From contig KV918845.1 of NCBI GenBank assembly GCA_002049455.2, positions 62,001 to 126,000 of the forward strand: 64,000 nt of DNA, read 5' to 3'. This document shows, piece by piece, positions 9,283 through 21,606 of this stretch. This DNA comes from Porphyra umbilicalis. Its lineage: Eukaryota > Rhodophyta > Bangiophyceae > Bangiales > Bangiaceae. How positions within the stretch are numbered: position 1 is the first letter of the stretch; each line of letters starts with the position of its first letter. Made by a program: the position numbers and the translations under genes. The notes under the pieces are model-generated. The model was not told the DNA's origin, did no database searches, and saw only the letters and a list, made by a program, of their open reading frames with translations.

Positions 9283-11858
9283 TCACCGCCGCGCGCGCCG
9301 TTGCGCTGCGCGCGCCACCGCCGCGGCCGCCGCCGCCGCCCCACCCGCCGTATTGCCGCCACCGCCGCTGCCGCGGTGGGGGCCCTCACCCCCCCCCTCT
9401 TCCCCCAGCACGCCCTCCACCACCCCCGCGCCCTCGTATGGGAGCCCCAGCGACCGCGCCCAGGGGCCGACGGCGATCCCCCCCCCCCCCCACCACCGCC
9501 CGCACGGCCGCCGCCGGGTGGATCCCCCCGCCGCCGCGAGCACCCCCGTCAAGCGGTCGACGACCGCGCGCCCCCCCCCCGCGGCCACCTCCTCGGCCAA
9601 CCCCGCGGCGACGACCTCGGCGAGCAGGTACGCATAGTAGCCGGCGCCGTACGAGCCGAGGTGGCCAACGGCGACCGCGTCGGCCAAATCGACGGCCGCC
9701 ACGTCGGGTGCCGCGTCGGCGGGGGGCGTGCCGACGCCGGGCGACGTGGTGTCACCCCGCAACCGCCGCACCGTTGCGGCGATGCGGCGCTTGAGCGCCG
9801 CCCGCCGGGCGGCGGGGTCGGCGGGGAGGTCCGCGTGGAGGGCGGCCGAGTGGAGCGCCACGTCGAGGCGCGCGAGGTAGAGCTGCCCGAGCGCCCCGCG
9901 CACGGCGTCGGGGGTGGCGCCGCCGGCGCCGCCGCCGCTGCCGCCGCCGCGACCTCGCGAAGATGACGGTGATGGCGACAGCGGCGACGGCGATGGCGAC
10001 GGCGGCGGCGGCGGCGGGTGCCCCGCCCACCGCGCCAGCCGCTCCACCAGCGGCGGCCACTCTGCGGCGCGCTCCGCAGCGACCGCCGGAATTTCCACCG
10101 CGTCGACCGCCACGCGCGTGCCGCTCGTGTGTTGGTAGGGCGACGCGGAGAGCGCCGACTGCAGCAGGTGCCCCGTCTCGTGCAGCAGCGTGCGCAGCTG
10201 GGGCGGGGAGAGCGTCGGCTCTGCCGGGGGGGTCCCCCCCACCGCCTTGGCCCCACCCCGCCGCGGGCGGGCGGCCGCCGCCGCCGCCGCCGCCGCGTCG
10301 GTCCCCACCGCACCCGCACCCGCCGCCGCACCCCGCGCACCCGCCCGCGGGCGGGGCCGCCCAAAGTTGGTGACGAGCGCGACGAGGGGCGTTTGGGAGG
10401 CGGCGTACGGGCCGTTGCCGCCGACGCGGCGGCTGCAGCGGATGGTAAAGTGGGCGGCGGCGCCGAATTTGGTCCGCCGCGGCAGGCAGTCGAGGTAGAC
10501 GGTGGCGAGCGGCGACCGCGGCGGCGCGGGGGGGGGGCGCCGGCGGTGGCACCGCCGCCGGCCGCGGCCGCGGCAGCCGCGGGGGCGGCCGCCGCCGCCG
10601 ACGTGAGGGCGTACTTTTCCACGCCCGGCGCCCAAGACTCGCCCGCCGCCCACGGCGACGGCGTCATGCGGAGGGAGAAGAGGGCGCGGAGGAGGAAGCG
10701 CACGCCGCGGATGCACACGGAGAGGGGGAGGCGCCGCGCGTCGGCGGCGGGCGTCTCGTCACCGCCGCCGCCGCCACCGCCGGCACCCGCACCCGCACCC
10801 GCACCCGACGCGGGCGCGGCGGCGGCCGCTTCGGCGGCCAACTCTGTCTCGGCGCGCGCGCGGTAGTGGCCCTCATCCCACGGGAGGAGCGGCGGGAGGT
10901 CCTTGGCGGTGGGGCGCACCCCCCCCCCACCCCCTCCCCCCCCCCCCACCCCCCCGGCCACCACCCCCCCCCCCCCCCCCACGTCGACCGCCTTGATCGC
11001 CCGCGCGCGCGCCACGGCCGGCACCCGACCGCCCGCCCCCACCGCCGCGGCGACGCCGTCGAGGAGGCGCCCGACGCCGTCGACCCCCCCCACCGCCCGG
11101 TCGCCCGCCGCAAACGCGAGGCCGACCCAGTCGGAACACCCCAACGCGACCGCGAGCGCGTGGCGGGTGGTGAGGAGGTCGACGAGCGCGTCGCCGCCGC
11201 CCGACGGGCCGCCGCCACCGTCGTTGATGGCGGCGGCGGCGGCCACGGCGGCCGCCCGCGGGCCGTCGTCGCCCCGCCCCGGCGACGCGCGTGCGGATGG
11301 TGCGAGTGCGGGTGCGGCGGCGGCGGCGGCGGCGGCGGGCGAGCCGAGCCGCTCCGCCCGCGCGGCGGCGGCGTAAAAGGTGGCCGACGCGGATGCGGAC
11401 GCGGCGGCCAAGGCGACGACGCGCTCCCGGTCGGGGGGGGGGAGGCCCATGCCGCCCCGCCGCATGTCGGCGAGGAGGGAGGTGAGCATTCGTGCGTCGA
11501 CCGGCGACAGGTGCCCGCCGCCGCCGCCAACGGGGCGGTCGCCACCGCCGCTGCTGCTGGTACCGTCTGCAGGGGTGCGGCTTCCTATGCCTCCCCCTCT
11601 GCTGACGCCTGCAGCGTCGGCCGCGTCGGCCAGCGCCCCGTACAGCCCCGCGTCGGCATTGAGGCCGTGTGTGTAGACTGCGAGCGCCTCGTACGCCGCG
11701 CCCGCGGCGGCCACGTGGGCGGGGTCGGGGTGGGTGTGGCGCGCAAACTCCGCCGCATCCAACACCGTGCAGAGGGTGTTGGAGAGGGCGTCAATGGCGG
11801 GGAGGACGGGGGGGGCCGCCGGCGGCGGCGCGGCGGCCGCGGCGGTGGCGGTGGCGGC

Positions 11859-11889
<31 letters not shown>

Positions 11890-12023
11890 GCCGGCGGGGG
11901 CGGCGGCGGTGGGGGGAGCCGCCGGATGGCAGCGGCGATAGTTTTGGCAGTGGTGAGGGTGTTGGCCGATAGACGCGCCCAGTCGGCGGGGGCGCGGAGG
12001 TTGCGGATGCCGTATAGGCCCAT
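9283..12023 (-). CDS. M3-family zinc metallopeptidase, mitochondrial intermediate peptidase-like
   Basis: The zinc site HETGH is encoded at 10168-10182. It is followed by QHTSGTRVAVDAVEIPAV, which matches the M3 intermediate-peptidase pattern (YQHVSGTR..DFVEIPS) and supplies the DxxE zinc ligand. Upstream lie ATVYLDCLPRRTKFGAAAHF and an NGPYAASQTPLVALVTNF block. Downstream is a GYYAYLLAEVVA helix. The N-terminal MGLYGIRNLRAPADWARLSA resembles the start of the mature family domain. Intermediate peptidases remove octapeptides from imported mitochondrial precursors. Long Ala/Gly/Pro insertions lengthen the chain. The frame changes at a G10 run (10528-10537), probably a homopolymer error. No ATG-led presequence is visible upstream, so a 5' exon may be missing. 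The C-terminus beyond about 9550 is uncertain because another C-run lies near 9480. Confidence 0.82.
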
Positions 12024-13484
12024 GGTGGGGGTCGGGGGGACGGGGGGGCGGCGGGGCGGCCGAGGCCGACCCGTGGTGTCAGGAGGGAACGGGACGACGT
12101 CGCCAGCTGTGGGAACGCACGGATCAATGGATTTGATGCCCTGGCGCGGGCCGCAAGTATCCAACAATCCTGACGAGCTGTGCCAAGGCGTGGACCAAAG
12201 AGAATATTGTAGTGGCACCCCTTCTCGTGCACTTCGGACGAGAGTAAGAGAATGTGGCTGCCGGGGAGAGTTGATCTCGCAACAGCCGTCCACCCTCTGT
12301 CCTTACACTCAAAATGGCGCGCTGCCCGAGTTGACCCCACGCATGCGTCGACCTCTGGGCCACCCATGCAGTCACTCGCGGCCCTGCGAGGCCCCACCAA
12401 ATCACATCCGTCGTCAGTCAAGCATCCTTGCACGATCTCAAAAATATCTTGTTGCAAGCAGCCAATCCGAGTGTGAGAACGACACCGTCCGCCGCCACCC
12501 GACCCAATCGGCCGCCAGAACAGACGGCGCCTCCCTCGCGCGAGGCAACCAGTCACGCTGGCACCACCCTCAGAGCGTCGCGCCTGCGGGGGGGGGCGCG
12601 CTCGCGCTGCGCGCCCCCCCGCCTGCGTGCGTTTCCGCTCCTGCGTGCCGCAGAGGGGCCACACAGACCTTCTCTTGCATACTTTTGACCAACCAATCGG
12701 AGGCCAGCAGCGGCGGCGGACGACAGCGGCGCAGGGGGTGCCGCCGGCGCCCTATCTTTTTTTTTCCCTCCCAGCACTGCCCACGCCGCGCCCCCGCCGC
12801 GGCTGTCAGTGTGCGCGCTGGGGGGGGGGGGGGGGTGGTCGAACCGACGCGCCTGCTGCGGTCGCCCCGCTTGGCGGCGCGCCTGCGGGCGCCCCCGCGC
12901 AACGCCGGCGGGCGCTCGGCCTTTCGCTGGCGTTTCCCCCCGTGGGCGCGGGCGGGGGGGGGGGGGCGCCGCTCCCGCCCCTCCCCAGGACCCCGCGCGC
13001 GCATGCTTCCACGCTGCGCCCGCGGGCGCGCCCGCGGCCCCGCGTGACGTGCACGCGGCAGGCATTCCCCCTTGCCCCGTGGGCGGGGGGGGGGAGCGAC
13101 CACTGTCGGGAGGGGGGGGGGGGGTGGCGGTGGCCGCCTTGCACCGCTGGCCGAGGGGGGGCACGCGGTCCACCACGCGCAGGGAGGGGCGGGCGCCTGC
13201 GGGGGCACCTCCCGCCCTGGGCCCCCGGCGCCACAGACACTGGGACGGGGCGGCCGCCGCGCGTATATACGGGCGGGCAGTGGCGGTGGACGGGCGTCGA
13301 CGGGGAGCCGGCAGACGCCATCGGCTGGTCTGGTGGTGTGTCCCCCTCCTCCTCCCCCCCCCCCCCCCCCCGCCCGACCGTGCCACGCTCCCTCCCGCCC
13401 GCCACCAGCCGCCGCCACTCCTCCCCGCCCACCGCCCGCCGCCGCCCCCCATCCTGCCCGTGCCGGTGCGCCGACGCGGTCGGC
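12024..13484. other. Divergent promoter region
   Basis: Lies between two divergent genes. 12120-12500 is A+T-balanced and holds the likely promoter of the M3 peptidase. 12560-13480 is extremely G+C rich with several G or C runs of 10 or more. A pyrimidine tract ending in CAG near 12765-12778 could be a splice acceptor of a 5' intron for the plus-strand gene. No domain is visible in any frame. Confidence 0.4.
13264..13269 (+). promoter_or_regulatory. Possible TATA box
   Basis: TATATA stands alone in an otherwise G+C-saturated stretch about 215 bp upstream of the ATG at 13485, on the side of the plus-strand gene. The assignment is positional only. Confidence 0.35.
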
Positions 13485-15178
13485 ATGGCACCAGCCTTTG
13501 TGCCCCCCGCGGGCGCCGTTGCGGGCGCCGGGCGCCTCCCCCTGCAGCCGTTGCGGAGGCGGCCCGGGTCGGCGGTGGCGACGCCCGCCGGGCGCCTCGC
13601 CGCCGCGTCGAGCCGTCGGCCACGGGCCGCCGCGCCGGTGATGCTGTCGGCGGCGGCGGGGGGTGGTGGTGGGGGTGTGGACGAGGAAGCGGATCGCCGC
13701 GGCTATGCCGCGCTGAGCCTCCCCAACGAGTACCTCTCCGAGTCGTCGGTGGTGCAGGTGAAGGACCTGCTGACGGCGCGGGCGGTGCGGACGGTGATGG
13801 TGTACATGATTGAATTTCATGATGGTAGGTTGGGTGGACCGCCTGTGGGGCTGGAGCAGCAATGGGGACGGGAACTTGGAGGAGGACGAGGTGCCATGCG
13901 AGGGCGTACGGGGTGTATTGGGAGGAGACCATCTCCATTGTACAGTTGTGGCTGACATGGTTGCTCTCCTTTCCATCTCTGTCTCGTGCCTTTGCACTGT
14001 CCGTCCTCGCGTGCCATTCTGTCTGCTGGTCTCTTCTCTGTGCAGGCATTGGCGCCTCGTGGTTGCGGTCCTTCCGCAACTTTGACGCGCGGGAGCGGGC
14101 GGGCACGTTTAACGACTCGGACGAGTACCTCATTGCGATGCTCACCGCCCCCCCCCGCACCATCACCGTTTCGGCCGGCTATGGGCGGTCGCCCATCCGC
14201 CGCGAGTACACCATGGATATCGTGCCGTCCAAGATTGCGCAGCGGGTGCTCGCCGCCCGCCGCGCGCTCGCCGCCGAGTGGGTCGTCGACCTCAAGCGCA
14301 TCGACGCGGACAATGCGGCGGTGCGGGTGCGGGCGCTGGAGCGCTCCTTCCGCCCCGAAACGCGCCGGTGGATGCAGCCGGCGCTGCCCCACGGCGTCGC
14401 GCCGGCGCCCATGTCGACGGCGGCCATGGAGGCGGCGGCGGCCGCCACGGCGGCGGCGGCCGCCGCCGCTGCCGCCGCTGAGGCGCAAGAGGCGGCCGCC
14501 GCCGCGTCGGCGGCGAGCGCGGAATTTGCGTTTGTGTCGGCCAAGAGCGGCGACGCGGCGGGCGCGACGACGTCCGCCGCCTCGGCGGCGTGGGCGCCCG
14601 TCGACGATGGCGACGATGAGGAGTATGTGTCGACGCCCCTCCGCGCGCGCAACTACGCGTCGCTCAAGCTGCTCGCCACCAAACACGCGCTGACGCGGCT
14701 GCTCCTCGGCGCGCGCGACACGGCCGGGCGCGGCCCCGAGTACCTCTTCCTCCAACGCTTCCTCCGCGTGTCGGCGGCGGGCGGCGGCGGGCCGGCGGCA
14801 ACGTGTGGGGACGCGCTGCTCGCGTCGCTCGCCGCCACCGCCGTGGCGTCGGCGGTAACCGCCTCGTCGGTGCCGCCCGTCAAGACGCAGCGGGGGGGGA
14901 GTGGCAAGGGCGGCGCCGCTGCTGCGGCGGCGGCGGCGGCGACGCACAAGGGCTTTACCATCCCGACCATGGTCGCGCTCGTTGGCGGGGGGGTGGACGG
15001 CGCCGAGATGCTCGGCGTGGCCCTCGACGTGCGCGCGACGATTGCGGCCGACTGGGCGACGGCGCTGCAGGCGGTGCCCGTCGAGCAGCGGGCGCTGCAG
15101 GTGCGGCTCCTCAGCCGCTCCCTCAACGTGCCGACGAGCGACGTGTGCACGCCGGCCAATGGGGAGGAGCGCGCCTAG
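13485..15178 (+). CDS. Conserved-looking protein with plastid-type transit peptide, function unknown
   Basis: Two exons, 13485-13824 and 14046-15178, joined by a GT-AG intron across a Gly codon. The first about 55 residues are Ala/Arg/Pro-rich without acids and end in RRPRAAAPVMLS, typical of a plastid transit peptide. The folded part begins NEYLSESSVVQVKDLLTARA, continues VMVYMIEFHDGIGASWLRSF and NDSDEYLIAMLTAPPRTITV, then MDIVPSKIAQRVLAARRALA and EWVVDLKRI. It ends in a C-terminal repeat-like echo (THKGFTIPTMVALV ... LDVRATIAADWATALQAVPV). An Ala-rich linker separates the two halves. I do not recognise a named family. Stromal location is inferred from the presequence only. Confidence 0.7.
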
Positions 15179-16048
15179 GCGCGGCGCGCGCGGGACGGGC
15201 GGCCCCCCGCCGTGGCCGCACGCCGGCGGGGGTGGAGGTGCACATAGTCGACGGTCTGCGCGTCGGGGCGGCGCCGCGCGCGCGCGCGTGGCGCGCGTGC
15301 CGCTCGGACCAATGGTCCCCGCGGGGCCCCACGCGCCCGGCGGGGGGTCCCCGCGCGGGGGCCCCGTCCAGTTTTTCTCTCCTTTTTTGGTTTGGCTTGT
15401 GGTGCTTTTTTTTTTTTTTTTTTTTCGGCGTCTTGCGTGCTGCATCAACCTTGACCGCGTGGTGGACACCCTGCGCTTTCGAGGGGCGGTGGGGCGGCCG
15501 GCCGCTGGCGCTCGCGGTGGGGGGACGAGCGCGGGGCGGGCACCGGTTGGCGGCGGTGGCCGCGGCCTGTGTGGCTCGGGGCGTGCCCGTCCGCTCTCCG
15601 TTCTTTGGTCTGATGGGTGGCTGCTTTGTGCGATGTTGCTTTTCTTTTTTCTTCTTCTTTTTGAGCTGGCCCCGTGGCCAGCGTCACCCCCAATCTCTGT
15701 ACAGTAGTGTAACATTGCCACCCCTTTGCCTCGGACCCGCAGCCCCTCCCACCGCCGCTGCCCGGCGCCGCTGTCATCAGGGGGCGTCCCCACAAGCACG
15801 GTGCACCGCCCTACTAAGCCCCCTCGTACGTCTCGCAGTCGCAACCCGCCAGGAGGCGGGGCGAGCGGTACCGCCGCCCCCCCCCTCCCACACGGTCGCC
15901 CAACGACGGGGACCCAAAAAAAAAAAAAAAAAAAGAGTTGCACGCTGCGGGGGACGCCCGCCGCGCTCCCGCCCCCGCGCGCCACGCATCAAGCCCAGCC
16001 CCCTCCTCCACCGACGCGCCGCCGCCGCTCCCCCCCCCCACCCCACCG
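15179..16048. other. Convergent 3' region with poly-T and poly-A tracts
   Basis: Holds a T run at about 15402-15425 and an A run at about 15916-15934, with T/G-rich DNA between. It lies between two convergent genes and presumably contains their 3' ends. No coding sequence is supported. Confidence 0.5.
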
Positions 16049-17996
16049 CTACTGGAGGAAGCGAAAGACGATCCCCCCCCCCCCCTTGACCGCCTCGACG
16101 CGCCCCCCATTGGCGAGCACCTCGAGGCGCCCGCGGAGGACGTGCGTCTTGACCGCCGACCGCGCGTCGCGCCCGAGCGTCACGGCGAGCTCCTTGATGG
16201 TCAGGCCGCCGCCGCCGCCGCCGCCACCGCCGGCCGACGCGGCGGCGCGGAGCGCCGCCATGATTTCCTCTGCCGACGGCGCGCCGGCGGGCGCCTCGAC
16301 GCGCCCGGGCGACGAGCGGGAGGCGAGGGAGCGCCGCCCGCCCGCGGGGGAGGAAAGCGGGGGGGTCGCCTGCGGCGCGGGCGAGGGGAACGGCGCCCGC
16401 CGGCGGGCGGCCGCGGCCGCCGCGTCACCGGCCGCCGCGCCGCCGCGGGTGCGGACAAGAGCGGGCGGGCGCGCCGCCGCCGGCGACGGCGGCGCCGCGG
16501 CGGGGGGCGGGGGGGGGGTGCCGCCGCCGCCGCCTCCGCCGCCGCCGCCGCCGCCGCCCGCTGCCGCCGCCGACGCGCCCGCCGGGGCGATGGCGTGGGC
16601 GGCGTCCGCCGCCACCGACGGCGGAGGCGCCGACCCCTCAGCCGCGGGGCGGGCGGCGGCGGCCGTCGCGCCGCCGACTGGCGGCAGGCCGCCCGCGCCC
16701 GTGCCGCCCGCCGCCGGCGCCGGCGCCGGCACGCCGGCGCGCGGCGCCGCCGCCGGCAGCGGCGGCGGCGGCGGCCCCGCCGCAACAGACGCGAGCGCCT
16801 GCAGCGACCGCCGGCGCCCCGCCACCGCCGCCGCCACCGCGCGGCGGGCGCCACCCACGCGCGGGCGCTTGGCAGGCGCGCCGCCGCCGCCGTCGCCGTC
16901 GTCTGGGGCGGGGCGCCGCCGCCCGCGTGTCGCCGCCGCCATCGCGCGTGGCGCCGGCGTGCCCGTCGCGGCGCGGGGCGGGGCGGCCGCCGCCGCCACT
17001 GGCGCGGCGCCGTCGGGCGGCGGCCGCGCGCGCGCCGGCGGCGGGAGTCGCGGCGGGCGGGCGGCGGCGGCGGCGGCGGCGGCGGCCGCGGCGACGGCCG
17101 CCGCCACCGCGTCGCCGCCCGCCGTTGGGGAGAGCAGCAGCGACGGCGCAGGGGGGGGTACCCGCCCCTGCGGCGGCGTCGTCGACACGGTCGTGTCAGA
17201 CGCCATGGACACGGGCCCGGCCGCCGCCGGCGCGGGCGGCGGCGCGGCCACCCGCCCCCCCGGGCGGGGGGGCGTTCCCCCCCCGCGTCGCGCCGGCGGC
17301 CGCCTCCCCGGCGTCCCCGCCGGGACCGCCGGCGGCGGCCGACGCGGCGGCGCCTCGGTTGCGCCCGACGCCGACGTCGACGCCGCCACCGCCGCCGCGC
17401 GTGCGGCCACCGCCGCCGCCAGGCGGGTGCGCGACGGCAGCTTCGCCGCCGTCGCCGCCGCCGCCACTTCTGCCGACGGCACGGACCGCGCGCGGCGGCG
17501 CGGGCGCACCCGCGGCGACGCCGCGGCGGCGGCAGCCGCCCGCCCGCCGGCCGGCCGCGCCAACGTGGCAAAGCGGCCGCCGCCGCCGCGCCAGAGCGTC
17601 GCCGACGGGGGGGTGGCGGACGCTGCCGCGGCGGGCGGTGAGGCCGCCGCGGCCGGGCGGCGGGCGCCGCCGGAACCGCGCGCAAAGCGCGTCGGCGGCC
17701 CCTCGAGGGGGGAGGGCGTCGCGCGGCGGCGGCGGCCAGCAGCGGCGGCATCCGCACCGTCCGGCGTGGCAGCGACGGCGGTGGCAGGGGCGGCGACCGG
17801 CGGGGGCGGCGGCGGCGACGACGGCGGCGCCGGCGGAGGCGGCAGCGACGACGGCGGAGGCGGCGGCGAAGACGGCGGAGGCGGCGGCGACGACGGCGGA
17901 GGCGGCGGCGACGACGGCGGAGGCGGCGACGACGACGGCGGAGGCGGCGACGACGGCGGGGGGGACGGTGGAGGTGGCGGCGGGAGTGACGGCGGC

Positions 17997-18027
<31 letters not shown>

Positions 18028-18491
18028 TCGGCGGCGACGACGATGGCCCAGAGGAGGACGACAGAGCCACGGGCGGCGGCGGCGCGACCGCCAGCGGCGA
18101 CGTGCCGCTGCGCTGTGTGGCGGGCAGCTGCTCATTGGCGGCGGCGGCGGCGGTGGGCGCGGGCACGGGCGGGGTGCCACGTCCCCCGCTGCCCACCCCC
18201 GCAGCCGCCGCCGCCGCCGCCCGCGGCGGCGGTGCCGCAGCGGCAGCGCCGCCGCCGCCACCGCCGCCCACACGCAGGCGGCGTGCGGCCGGGTCCGCCC
18301 CCCCCCGCCCCCCCGCCACCGTTTGGCTCCCGCCGGCCAGCCCGGCGGGCGGCGACGGCCGCGGGGCCGCGCCGGCCGCGCCGGCGGCGACCGCCGCCGC
18401 TGCCACCGCCGCGGCCGACTGCGAGGCGTGCGCCGCAGCTTCCGCGTCGAGCGCCGCGAGCTCCGCTTCGAGCTCGTCAAGCGCCGCCTCG

Positions 18492-18534
<43 letters not shown>

Positions 18535-20523
18535 GGCGCGACCGAGGCGTCACCGCGGCGGCCGCCGCCGGCGGTCGCGGGGGGGACGCCGAGGGCGTGG
18601 CCGACGGCGCGACGCGGGGGGGGAGCGCCCACCCGCCCGGGGGAGCGGGTGGCCGCGCCGCCGCCCGCGCCGCCGCCCGCGCCGGCGCCGGCGCGGCCGC
18701 TGCCGTGGCGGCCGCCGCGGGCGCGGCCGAAGGGGCGCCCCCGCCGCCCGGCAGGGAACGGGGTGGCGTCTGTCGCGCCGCGTCGGGCGGCGCGGCGGCG
18801 GCCGCGCCCGCGGGCGCCAACCGCACGCCCGGCGGCACGGGCGTGCCCGCCAGCGGGAGCCCCTCCCCCAGCCGCCGCGGCGGCGCAACCGGCGGCGCCC
18901 CCCCCACGGCGCCACCCCCACGACTGACGGGCGGGGGTTGGGAGACCGCCGCCCCCCCCCCCCCCCCCCCCCTTCCCCCACGGTGCCACACGCCGACGCG
19001 CCCGGCCCGCCCGGCAGCCAGTCGGCGAGCGCGGCGGCGACGGCCGGCACGGCCGCCGCGGCCGCCGCCACGGCGGCGCGGAGGGCGGCGAGTTCCCCCT
19101 CGGCCGCCGCCGCCGCCTCGTCGGCAGCGGTCGCAAGCAGCCCCGCGACCGTCGACCGGTAGGTCGCGTGCTGCTGCCGCAGGGTGGCCGCCTCGGCGCG
19201 CGCCGCCGCCGCCGCCGCGTCGGCCGTGTAGGCGCGGGCGGTTGCCGCCGCCGCGTCGGCGGCCGCGGCGGCGGCGACGGCGGCGGCGGCGGCGGCAACC
19301 AAGACGGGGGAGGTCGCCACGTCGGCGCCGCCGCCGCCAATCGTCGCCCGCCGTCGACGGGGGGCGGGGGGGGGGCGCCGCCACGAGCGGGGGCGGGGGA
19401 GGATGGCGCCGACGCGGGCGCGCGTCGAGGTGCGGGGGGGGGCGGGGAGGCAGCGGGGGGGGCGAGGGGGGGCGCCGCGACCGACGGGCCCGCCGTGGCG
19501 CCGCCCCGCCGCCGGGTGGCGCGTGCCGCCCCCGTCGCGACCGCCGGCGGCGGCGCGTGCGTTACGGGCGGGGGCGGCGCCTGCGTCCGTGGCGGCGTCG
19601 GCGCTTGCGCCAATGGCAGCGGCGACGCCTCCGCACCGGGCGGGTGTGGCGCCTGCGTCAGCGGCGGCGTAGGTGCCTGCGCCATGGGCGGGGGTGGTGT
19701 CTGCGTCAGTGGCAGCGGCGACGCGTGCGCCAGCGGCGGCGTCGGCGCTTGCGCCATGGGCACCTCCGCCTGCGTCAGCGGCAGTGGCGCTTGCGTCAAT
19801 GCCGGCAAGGCCGGCGGCGGCGGCGCGGGCGTCGGCGCCCACCGCGGCGGCGCTTGGCCGAGGGGCGGGGGGCTCGCCGACCCGCCCGTCGCCCCGCCGC
19901 CGCCATGGCCATTGGCCGCCGCCGCCGCAGCGGCAGCGGTGGCGGCGGCGGCGGTGGCGGCCGCCGCCGCCGCCGCTGCGGCGGCAATGGCCACGGCCGG
20001 GCGCGTGGCGCCCGCGCCGGGTGACGCCGGCGCGCCCGCCGTCGCCGCCGCCGCCGCCGCCATTGCCGCTGGTGCCGCGGCCGGCGGTGGCGGGGGCGGT
20101 GACGGACGCGACGCCCCCGCCCCGCCGTCCACGTCCATGGCGTCAGCCACCGCGTCGCCGCCGCCTCTGTCTGGAGACGCCGCCGCCGCCGCCGCCGACG
20201 CCGACGACGAGGACGACGCGGCGGGCGGCGGGGGTGAGGGCGCCGGCGGCCGCTGCGGCGCCGCCGGCCGCCGACCCCGCCGCGGCAGCTGCGTCAGGGG
20301 CGGCAGGCTGTTGGGCGTCGTGCCGTCGCCCGACGTGTCGGCCGGTGGGGCGGGCGTGGCGGCCGCCACGCCCGGCGGCAAGGCGGGCGTGGCCGCCGCC
20401 TTGCCGCTGGGCGTGACACTGACGGGTGCGGCGGGTGGGGGGCCGCCGCCGGCTGGCGAGAAGGCAGGTGGGGGGAGGCGGGAGGGGGGTGGGGGGGACG
20501 GCGCCAACGCGCTGCTGCTACTG

Positions 20524-20567
<44 letters not shown>

Positions 20568-20635
20568 GCCACCCCCATCACCGCCGCCGCCGTTGCCGCC
20601 GCTCCGAGGGTGGCCGTTACTCTTGGCAACGTCGT

Positions 20636-20666
<31 letters not shown>

Positions 20667-21573
20667 GCTGCCGCCTCCGCCGCCGCCGCCGCCGCCACTG
20701 CCGCCGCTTCGAGGGTGGCCGTTACTTCTGGCAACGTCGTGGCTGCTGCTGCTGCTGCTGCTGCTGTCGCTGCTGTCGGCGGCGCCACCCCCACTGCCCG
20801 CAGCGCTATTGCCCCCGACGGCCGCGGTGGCGGGTGGCCGGGTGGGGGGCACCCGTCCACCCACGGGGGGCACTGGTGGCGGGGCGCCCACCGCCGTGAC
20901 GGCCACAGCGTCGTCGCCGCCACCGTCGGCGGGTGCCGCCGACGCTGGCCCGTCGCTGCTGCTGCTGCTGCTACTGTGGCTGTGACTCCTTCTTCTGCTC
21001 CTCTTGCTGGCGCCGCTGCGGCGACCGCTGCCGTGGCCGCTGCCGCTGCCGCTGCGGCTGCTGCGGCTGCGGCGGCTGCCGCTGCTGCGACTCGAGCCGC
21101 CCCCGCGGCTGTGGCTGTGACTCGAGCGGTCGTCATCGCTGGCGCTCCGTCGGTGCTGGCTGCGGGAACTGCTGCTGCTGCTGCTGCCGCTGCTGTCATT
21201 CATGCTGCCGCTGCGGCGGTGGTCGCGACGGGAACTGCTACTGCTGCTGCTGCTGCCACTCCCATTCAGAGGCGGCGGAGGCGGCGGCGCACCCGCCGGC
21301 GGCAGCGACGACGGCGGCGCGGCGTCCTTCACCTCCTCCATGGCCGCGTCGAGCTCCACACTCCCCTCGGATGACGCGGCCGCGGCGGTGGCGGCGGCGG
21401 GCGGCGGTGGACGAGCGGTGGTGGCTACGGCAGCGCCACCGCTGCCGCCGTCGCCGTCGCCGTCGCCGCCGCCGTCGCCATCGGGCCGCTCGGCCGCCGC
21501 GTCCTCCAACTCGACCATGGTCAGGAGGGTGGCCACGTCCAGCTCCACGCTCTCGCCTGACGACGACGACGAT

Positions 21574-21606
<33 letters not shown>

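Noticed and set aside
12553-14166. Minus-strand open frames of about 500 codons over the plastid-protein gene
   Set aside because: Low-complexity product. The plus strand shows a transit peptide, a proper intron and a folded sequence.
15726-20024. Very long plus-strand open frame (over 1400 codons) opposite the SR-rich gene
   Set aside because: Open because stops are rare at this G+C. The product is Ala/Gly/Arg strings, while the minus strand has ordered repeats and a compact C-terminal domain.
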